Assembly: GCF_902635505.1 (NCBI RefSeq)
Contig: NC_045429.1
Coordinates: 131,306,304 to 131,370,303, forward strand
Reading direction: 5' to 3'
DNA from: Sarcophilus harrisii
Taxonomy: Eukaryota > Chordata > Mammalia > Dasyuromorphia > Dasyuridae
DNA: 64,000 bases
The position numbers and the translations under genes were made by a program. Below, piece after piece: positions 56,930 to 64,000 of this stretch (position 1 is the first letter of the stretch; the number at the start of each line of letters is the position of its first letter). The notes beneath the pieces are model-generated. The model was not told the origin of the DNA and ran no database searches. It saw nothing but the letters and a program-made list of their open reading frames with translations.

Positions 56930-57085
56930 AAAGGTGTCTCTCAGGGCAATGTCCTGATCCTTCTCTTCTCCCTTGATCCACTTGGTGATTTTATCAGTTT
57001 CCAGGGATTCATTATCCCCTCTAGGCAGATGATTCTCAGATTTGTTTATCCATCCCAAACCTGTCATCTGACCTCTCTACTTTTG
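56930..57085 (+). mobile_element. L2 reverse-transcriptase fragment
   Basis: 'aaaggtgtctctcagggcaa' then 'gatccacttggtgattttat' and 'gcagatgattctcagatttg' encode 'GVSQGNVLILLFSLDPLGDF', recalling the L2 RT block 'GVPQGSVLGPLLF' and its DDSQ region. The L1 that follows truncates it. Confidence 0.65.
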
Positions 57086-57630
57086 TCTATTCTGGAGAAA
57101 CAAAAGATCAAAAATATCAATGGAATTAATAGGGGAAAAAAATGGGAGGGAAGAAAGCCTAAGAGCACCAGATCTCAAACTATATTAGGAAGCAGAAACC
57201 ATAAAACCAATATGGTATTGGAGTAAGAAATAGAGAAACTGACCAATGAAACAGATGGAAATGAATTCCACAGTGTTTGATAAACCTCCAAATCCCAGTT
57301 AGTGGCTCAATAAGTGACTATCTGACAAAAACTTTTGGGAAAATGAGACAGCAATGTGGCAGAAACTAGGTATAGAACAACATCTCACATTCTATACCAA
57401 GACAAGCTCCAAATTTGTTCGATTTAGACATAAATGATAATGTCATAAATTAAAAAACAAGAAAGAAATTACCTGTCAGATCTATGGATAAAGCAGAGGA
57501 GTTTATGATCAAAACAGATAGAAAATTTCACCAGACATAAAATGGATAATTTTGATTACATAAAATTGAAGAATTCTGCATAAGGAATGCAGCTAAAATT
57601 ATAAGAGAAATTAGGCAAATGGTGGTGGGA
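57086..57630 (+). mobile_element. Old L1 ORF2 internal fragment
   Basis: 'agcaccagatctcaaactat', 'taagaaatagagaaactgac', 'gcagaaactaggtatagaac', 'aatggataattttgattaca'. Corresponds to 34640-35100 and 35490-35980. Confidence 0.75.
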
Positions 57631-58064
57631 GGGATATTTGTCCTCAAAGAGCTTATATTCTATAAAGTAGAGAGGTACCATTGAGTGAGGTTACATAGGA
57701 CAAGGAAACTTAAAAACCAAAAGATTCCAGAAAAGGGAAGGCATGCCAGGTAGAAGGAACCTGTCTCTCCCTCCCCCTCCCCCAAAAAAAATAAGTTCAG
57801 AAGACCAGCTAAAATTTTTTAAAATAAGATTAAGAGTATAAGAAGTAGTAAGTCAAATGTTAGACTTACATATGATACCCTAAAATCTGTAATTTTACAT
57901 ATAGTTCAATACCATGCTTTCATATGATATATTCATTTACAACTGCAATTTGATGCTTCATTTTATTTGTTGATAGGTATGTTTTGTTTGAAAATGTTAA
58001 TGTGTGCATTATTGCTGATTTGCAAATGTAGTCTTTTTTTTTAACTAATGTTGAAGCTATAGTT
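57631..58064. other. MAR1-like scrap and unassigned AT-rich DNA
   Basis: 57640-57700 ('cctcaaagagcttatattct') is a MAR1-like scrap. No gene is seen. Confidence 0.4.
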
Positions 58065-58330
58065 TTTCTTATCTTTTTTATTATAGCTTTTTATTGACAA
58101 AACATATACATGGGTAATTTTTCAGCATTGACCCTTGCAAATACTTCTGTTCCAACTTTTCCCCTCCTTCCCTTCACATCACTCCCCTAGATGGCAAGTA
58201 ATCCCATACATGTTAAATATGTTAAAGTATATGTTAAATGCAATATATATTATATATAGGTAGTCTTGCAAAATATTTCCATAATAATCATGTTGTAAAA
58301 GCACTGACAAAAACAAAACTAAACAAAACA
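58065..58330 (-). mobile_element. L1 3'-UTR, reverse
   Basis: 'ttatagctttttattgacaa', 'catgggtaatttttcagcat', 'ctagatggcaagtaatccca'. Reverse L1 tail. Confidence 0.7.
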
Positions 58331-58499
58331 AACCCTCAAGAAAAATAAAATTTAAAAAGTATGCTTCAATCTGTTAGAATAAGCATTTTTGAGTGAAGGA
58401 AAAGATGAATATCAACTGAAAAAAATGAAAGATATTTCAACTGTCACAGATAAACATTTTGATTTCTAAAAGGAGTAAGAAAACAATTTTGTTCTTAAT

Positions 58500-59170
58500 A
58501 AAAGCTAATCCACATACAAAGAGAGGGCTGTGGGAACTGAATGTGAATCACAACATGGCATTTTTACTCTTTTTGTTATTTGCTTGCATTTTGTTTTCTT
58601 TCTCATTTTTTTCTTTTTTCATCTGATTTTTCTTATGCAACATGAAAATTATATAAATATGTATACATATATTGGATTTAACATATTTTTTGAATATTTT
58701 ATTTATTTATTTTATTAAAGCTTTTTATTTACAAAACACATGCATGGGTAATTTTTCAGCAGTGATACTTGCAAAACTTTCTCATTCAAATTTTTCCCTC
58801 CTTCACCTCACTCCCTCCCCTAGATGGCAGGTAGTCTAATACTTGTTAAATATGTTAAAATATATATTAAATTCAATATCTATATATACATATTTATACA
58901 GTTATCTTGCTGCACAAGAAAAAATGGGTAAAGATGGAAAAAACCTGAGAAAGAAAACAAAATGCAAGCAAACATCAACAGAATAAGTAAAAATGCTATA
59001 ACATATATTTTTAATAAGTTCAACATGTTAAACTAGGGAAGGGAGTGGGGAGGGAAGGAGGAGAAACTTTGGAACACAAGTTTTTGCAAGGGTCAGTGTT
59101 GAAAAATTATCCATGCATATGTTTTGAAAATAAAAAGCTTTAATAACAAAAATAAAGACTTAAGGCAAAA
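58500..59170 (+). mobile_element. L1 3' UTR with a reverse L1 3' UTR nested in it
   Basis: The outer tail runs 58500-58690 and 59000-59170 ('ggaacacaagtttttgcaag', 'catatgttttgaaaataaaa'). Confidence 0.8.
58691..58999 (-). mobile_element. Nested reverse L1 3' UTR
   Basis: Sits between 'aacatattttt' (58680-58690) and 'aacatatattttt' (59000-59012), the likely target duplication. 'aaagctttttatttacaaaa', 'catgggtaatttttcagcag' and 'cctagatggcaggtagtcta' are in reverse orientation. Confidence 0.82.
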
Positions 59171-59995
59171 AGAAAAAAGAAAAAAGAAAAAAAAGAAAAG
59201 AAAATGTATGACTGTTGGGAAAGTCACATAAAAATTTTTTAAAAATAAAAGCTAAATACTTTAATATAATATATAATATAATGTAAAAACTCTTAAAGGT
59301 GAATGAGGTAGAATAATCTTGTGTGAGAATAGCTTGATTTTTTTTTTTTAATAATAGAGCTTATATTCATTAAAAACTGGAGGAAAGGGAGTGTAAAGAA
59401 ATAGTTTGAAGGACACAGAGAACCAGTGAATAAAGACTTTAAAGAGAGAACATTACGGTCCCTCACCTTATTTGCATGTTTATGATTTAAGAGGATGAAA
59501 CTAACAATTCGAAACCATATAAACAGCTAAATGCTGATGCAAGATTTTTAAAGGATTATTGATATGAGAAATTTGGGGTTACTCCTTTTTTAGAGAAAGG
59601 TGAGTCACTGAAAGGCAGGAGCCTATCTTTTAAGCTATTAAGGTAGATAACAATTTCAGAATGCTGAAACAGGAAGCCAAGAAGACACACAGCATGGGGC
59701 TAAAGTGGTTGCTGTCAGGATTGTGGTAGTTAAGACTCTTGTCAGCTGGAGGGCTGCAGCTAAGTGATTGCTGCTGGTGGGTGGGAGATTCCACGGACTT
59801 GTCAAGGACTTCTTGACATCTGTTACCCTTCAGTGCCACCTACCGTTGGAGAGAGGTGAAGCCTTTCTCAAGGGCCTGTTGCTCTCTACTATCATCCCTG
59901 GCTTGAGAAAGAAAAGCAAAGAGGGCTTTTATTATTGTTTTAGGTAGCCCGAGGGAGCCAGCCATGTCAGTTGGCCTGGCTTATAAGTGAGAGAG
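59171..59995. other. No gene seen
   Basis: Begins with AAAG-rich simple sequence (59165-59205), then unassigned DNA. A 69-codon - strand frame (59630-59839) has no recognisable domain. Confidence 0.4.
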
Positions 59996-60080
59996 GTACA
60001 TATACATATATGTGTGTGTGTGTATAGCATATATATGTATATACACACATATGTAAACATATACACACAAATAAATATTC
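59996..60080. repeat. (TATG/TG/CATA)n microsatellite
   Basis: Alternating purine-pyrimidine tract with a TGTGTGTGTG core and TATA/CACA blocks; partly self-complementary. Confidence 0.85.
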
Positions 60081-60615
60081 ACAAATTTGTATATCCGTAA
60101 CATAAATCATGCTATGAGATTGATTACACAATGCAGCATCTGGGTGAGAAAACTCACTGATAAGCTTAATAGTTCTCAGGTTTAAAGAGAATTACTATTG
60201 ATAATAATAATTTCTAAACATCTTTTTAATGGTGATTATAAGTTGAAAGAGTTTACAAATGCTATATTTCAATAGAGAAGAAAATTTCCCTGGTTGAAGA
60301 AAAGTGGGGACTAATAGTTGGGAGCAGAAAAAAGTTTCAAGTGTTGTATGTTTTCCTGAGTGAACTAAGGACACCAGGAGCTTGCTTTACAGAACTGTAA
60401 TGGCTTTCTCTTCATTGGAAGATGAGTAAGCATGATTTGAGCAGTTTTAAGGCAGGCTAATTTCCTGTCTAAGTTAGGTGGATATAGAAGAATGCAGTTG
60501 ATGATGGAGGCTCCCACAGCATGCACCTAGGTTGGCTTAACTCAGTGATTCTCAAACTTTTTTTTTTTTTTTCTTCTAGCACAATATACATGGCACAGTG
60601 AATATTTAAATTGCG

Positions 60616-60645
60616 CGTGCACACACACACACACACACACACACA
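60616..60645. repeat. (CA)n microsatellite
   Basis: About 13-14 CA units after 'gcgcgtg'. It lies next to a T run at 60560-60572. Confidence 0.9.
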
Positions 60646-60799
60646 GGATTTCCCCCCAAGCAAATGCAAATCAATATCATCTCTACAACTCAGAAATAGT
60701 CTGTGTCTCATAGACAGTGTGTGTCAGAGGGAGGAGGACTTGAATCCAGGTTCTCAATCTCTATTCACTATATTAGGCTGCTTCTCACTCCTGATCCAG

Positions 60800-60985
60800 G
60801 GATGGATGGATAGATAGACAGATAGATAGACAGACAGACAGACAGATAGGTAGACAGGCAGGTAGGTAGGTAGATAGATAGGAAGGATAAGACATGATGG
60901 ATGGAAGGAAGGAAGGAAGGAAGGAAGGAAGGAAAGAAAGAAAAAGAGAGAAAGAGAAAGAAAGAAAAAAGAAATACAGGTGGAC
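60800..60985. repeat. Compound GATG/GATA/GACA/GGTA/GGAA microsatellite
   Basis: Successive tetranucleotide blocks: GATA and GACA (60808-60850), GGTA/GATA (60860-60890), GGAA (60904-60935), then AAAG/GAAA to 60985. Long - strand frame here is simple repeat only. Confidence 0.9.
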
Positions 60986-61094
60986 AGCAATTATTAGTGT
61001 AGAAGTTAGCTGACTACAGTTTAATGTCTCCCATTAACTAGGTGTGTGACTTAGAAAAGTAATAATCTTTCTGGGGTCTCCTACTCTTTATTTA

Positions 61095-61375
61095 TTGTTA
61101 TTTTTCATTCTTCCATTCTCAAAGAGGACCCATGGTATCAGGATGGTAATCTCTTACATTGCAAGTTAGTTAAATTTAAAAGAGAGAGAGCTGCACAAAA
61201 GCAATAGTTTCACTCTCATGTAGAGTCAGAGTTTATCAGCAAGACATAAGTCAAGACAATGAATAATGGCCCAGGATGCTGTGGAAGACCTTGAACTCTT
61301 TAAGCTAAGATCTTTCCCAGATCTCAGTTTGTTTGAAGCAACAATGACTCATAGTAAATCCCACCAGCATTCTAT
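61095..61375 (+). repeat. Interspersed repeat, recalled from marsupials, family unassigned
   Basis: 'tctcaaagaggacccatggt', 'cattgcaagttagttaaatt', 'gtggaagaccttgaactctt', 'taagctaagatctttcccag', 'tgaagcaacaatgactcata' follow a repeat pattern I recall from marsupial genomes but cannot name. Confidence 0.45.
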
Positions 61376-61844
61376 ACACTGGTAAAGTGGGTTTTTCTTG
61401 TTTGCTGGCCTTTTGGAAAGATGGACCTCAAGCCTGTGAATTCTATGTCCAAACCTACAGGTGAAATTCATAAAAGGAAAAGAAACCATTTGTGAACAGC
61501 AGGATCCCATTACTCACCAGGCAGTATTCAGGGAGCACTCAGTAGGCAGGATGCTGTAAAACTAATGCAAAACAAATGGCTTCATGTGTATAATGGGAAC
61601 TGTATTTTTTGCCTTTATAATGGATGGTGAAGAGTGAGAGAATTTGGAATTAAAAACAAAAATCGATTCTTTGAAAAGATCAATGCAAAACAATATACAA
61701 CATATTTCCCAAACTGTCGCCCTTCAAGGGGGCACACTCACACGGATCTGTGATCTCATGTGTGTTTCATCCCCTCTAACTCTTGTCCATGACCCTCCAT
61801 AGAACTGACAGGGTGTATTTAAAAAAAAAAAAAAAAAAAAAAGT

Positions 61845-62640
61845 CTCTTGGCCAGAGCGTGAGCTCACCGAAGGGGTGGCCCAGGAGGCAGGACACAGGT
61901 CTGGGCAGAGCAGGGCCGTGGGCCGGCCCAGTTCGGGAGCCCGTCCCGCCTGCTTTCAGGATCCTGCAAAACTTAGGCACCCAAAAGGCCAGGAAAGGAG
62001 AAACAGGAAGTCTCGGAACTGCTGCAGGGCCCGGCCCCTGCATCCTCCTCTTCCTGGGGCTGCGAGGGCTCGCATTAAAGTGCTTGCTAAGGGCGGGCAC
62101 TTCCCAGCTGGCGGACTAGGCTTAACGGCAGGGAAGTCAGGGCGGCGAGGGGGGTGGGGAGGGCAAAAGGGGAGCGAGTTCCGATCCCGCCTCTGCCACT
62201 CACTGGCTGCAGGACCCTGCCCCGGGTCGCTGCCCAGCTCTGGCCCCTCAGTTTACTCGCCAGGAAAATGGGGGAGGGGACAAGCCCGGGGGCCATACGG
62301 TCCGACCGACAGGCTCTCGCCTATCCCTCGAAGTTCCGGAGGGGGAAGCCGAGGAGCTCCTCTCCGGCCCCTCCCACTCAGGGTTCCCGGGAGCGGCGGG
62401 CAGTCCGGGCCGGCCCGCCGGGGCCCCACCGAGCCGGCGCACGGGGTCTTTACCCAAGAAGTCCGAGCCCCTCCTGCAAGGCCGGCTTCTGCTCGAAGCC
62501 GTCGGCGCCCGGCGCGCGCCGACCACGTGCGCACCTGTCGGAGCCACTTCCGGGGCCCGCGGCCTCTTAAAGGAGAAGCGCCCCCTAGTGCCGCCCGGAT
62601 GCATAGGCCTGGCCTGGGCCGGGCTCCCTTCCCGCCGAGG
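61845..62640. promoter_or_regulatory. CpG island, probable promoter of a gene beyond the window
   Basis: Abrupt change from AT-rich repeats to GC-rich DNA full of CpG, densest at 62390-62640 ('gccggcgcacggggtc', 'cggcgcccggcgcgcgccga'), and no transposon inside. Motifs: E-box 'cacgtg' at 62524-62529, ETS-type 'cacttccgg' at 62545-62553, TTAAA near 62567. The long frames across it (61783-63477 + and two on the -) come from biased composition and continue into simple repeat; they are not credible proteins. Orientation and target gene are unknown. IGF2R or a neighbour is possible by synteny with MAS1 in other mammals. Confidence 0.75.
62578..62592 (-). promoter_or_regulatory. CTCF-like site
   Basis: 'gcgccccctagtgcc', whose reverse complement 'ggcactagggggcgc' fits the CTCF core CCACTAGGGGGCGC in 12 or more positions. 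It stands 25 bases after the ETS motif, at the edge of the CpG island. Confidence 0.6.
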
Positions 62641-63668
62641 GGCACGTGGGGCCACAGCGGGAAGGGACGAGAGGGCAGAGGGAGGGAGAGGAAAAACAGA
62701 AGGGGGGAACAAGGAGGGAGGAGGGGGAGAAGGGGAAAGGACTGGAAAGGAGAGGAGAGGGCAAAAAGGAAGAGGAGCAGGAGGAGGGAGAATAAAAATG
62801 AGAGGAGGGAGGGCAGGGCGGAGAAGGGGAAGTTGGGGGGGGGAGAGAGGAAGCAGGGAGAGGGAGAGGAAGGAGGAAAAGAGAAAATAAGGGAAAGAGG
62901 GAGGGAAGGGGGCAGTAAAGGGGAAGAAGAGGAGGGAGGGGAAGGGGAGAAGGAAGAGGGAGAAACAAAAGGGGGAAGGGGAAAGAAGAGAAGGGGGAGG
63001 AGAGAGGAGCGAGGGGAAAGAAACAGTAGGAAGGAGAATAGGGGAGAGAGTGGGAAGGGAGAGAAGGGGGAACAGGGAGGGGGAACAGGGAGGGGGGAGA
63101 GGGAGGAAAGAGAAGAAAGAAGAGGAGGGGGAAAGCTAGAGGAAGGAGGAGAGGGGAAGAAGCAGGGAGAGAGGGGAAAGTTGGAGGGAGAAAAGGAGGA
63201 AAGGAGAAGGGAAAGAAGGGAGAAAAAAGGAGAGGAAGGAGGGGGAGGGATGAGGAAGAAAGGAGGAGGAGAGGAGAGTAGGAAGAAAGGTGAGGGAAAA
63301 GGAGAGAAGGGGAAAGAAAGGGAGGGGAAGGGGAACAAAAAAAGAAGAGGGAGGACAGACAAGGGGGGGGGGGAGAAAGGAAAGTTGGAGGGGGGAAGGG
63401 GAAGAGAGAAAGAAGGGAGAGGAAAAGAAGAGGAAGCAGGGAGAAAGAAGAAGGGGGAAAGGACAGGAAAGAAGTAAGAGGAGAGGGAAGAAGAGAGGAA
63501 AGGGAGAGAAGGGAAGAAAGAAGAGGAGGGAAGTTTGTGGGATGGGAGGAAGAAAGAAGGGGAAAAGGGAAGGAAGAAAGAGGAGGAAGAAGAGAAGAGA
63601 AGACCAGAGAGAGGGGAAGAGAAGAGGGAAAGGAGAAAGAAGAAGAGGAAGGATATGGGGGGAGAACA
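62641..63668 (+). repeat. Polypurine tract, about 1 kb of (GGGA/GAAG/GGAGA)n
   Basis: Over about 1030 bases the + strand is almost all A and G, in irregular GGGGAG, GGAAGA and GAGGAG units without a fixed period, with only scattered T and C. Many runs of 3-10 G lie close together. It can form triplex (H-DNA) or G-quadruplex structures in principle. All reading frames through it are low-complexity artefacts. Confidence 0.95.
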
Positions 63669-64000
63669 AGTTGGGCCACGGAATTGCTAATAATGCCTTC
63701 CCTTCTCAAGACCTCATAATTTTATATTCTCAGGTGGAGAGTACTGAGACCCTCAACAGAAAGTAAAGCAGAATGTTTGGATGTAGGAATAGTTAAATAA
63801 GTTGTTTATCTAAAATTACAAGTGCAACTTGGGTTGCCCAAGGCTAAGTACAAATTTTCTCATGAGCAGAACTAGTCCAGCTAAGTTTAGAGCAAACATT
63901 TTATTTTGGATTGTGCTTCCTTGAGAAAGCTAACTTTTCACGGTTCACTTTCCCAGGTTATTGAGGGCAGGTTTCCCAGGGCAGAGACATTGGTACTGAG
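63669..64000. other. No gene seen at the right edge
   Basis: Returns to ordinary composition after the purine tract. No splice-site-framed exon or repeat was identified. Confidence 0.4.

Noticed and set aside
61783-63477. 564-codon open frame with Arg/Gly/Glu-rich protein
   Set aside because: The second half is translated polypurine repeat, which cannot contain stops such as TAA unless T appears, and the first half crosses a CpG island. No domain and no codon constraint; equally long frames exist on the opposite strand.
62253-63709. Two long - strand frames (369 and 374 codons) of Pro/Ser/Leu/Phe
   Set aside because: Complement of the purine tract; low-complexity artefacts.

Overview
The window is marsupial nuclear DNA, most likely from an Australian marsupial. 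The evidence is the repeat content: a tRNA-derived SINE of the WALLSI/WSINE type (box A near 'tggcgcagtgg', box B near 'gttcaaatct'), marsupial L1 3' ends carrying the L1 ORF2 C-terminal Cys/His motif, older L2, L3/CR1, MIR/THER and MAR1-like repeats, and ERV1 and ERVK fossils. The long SINE 3' half typical of the American opossum Monodelphis is not seen. Family names are from memory, without a database search.

The host genes lie at 4-28 kb: a tandem cluster of Mas-related G-protein-coupled receptors on the + strand. Two are intact single-coding-exon genes (5997-6962, 321 aa; 13822-14781, 319 aa). A third (25886-26891) carries one extra T in TM1 and has lost the TM2 aspartate, and a fourth is only a 3' fragment (13178-13465). 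TM3 'ERC', the TM6 block 'FAMPLRV' and 'QPTKLY' look closest to MRGPRH/MAS1 rather than MRGPRX. All three coding exons follow the same 3' splice site and a short 5' leader, so a noncoding 5' exon is expected upstream. Flanking DNA is duplicated too (120-660 / 10020-10660 / 11080-11340; 4550-4960 / 24550-24900; 18990-19370 / 40390-40810), so the cluster grew by segmental duplication.

From 28 to 59 kb the window is a transposon graveyard: layered L1 fragments on both strands, a solo LTR, an ERVK fragment, a 1.17-kb tandem duplication (38001-40352), and the 3' half of an ERV1 provirus (43820-54656) whose 3' LTR was split by a 4.5-kb L1 with a 42-bp fold-back at its 5' end.

The last 4 kb differ: microsatellites (60.0-61.0 kb), a CpG island with ETS, E-box and CTCF-like motifs (61.85-62.64 kb), then about 1 kb of nearly pure purine sequence (62.64-63.67 kb). 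The island is probably the promoter of a gene outside the window. MAS1 and MRGPRH lie beside IGF2R in other therians, so IGF2R or a neighbour is a reasonable guess, but no coding exon is visible. I found no tRNA or rRNA gene, no CRISPR array, and no clearly new biological system.
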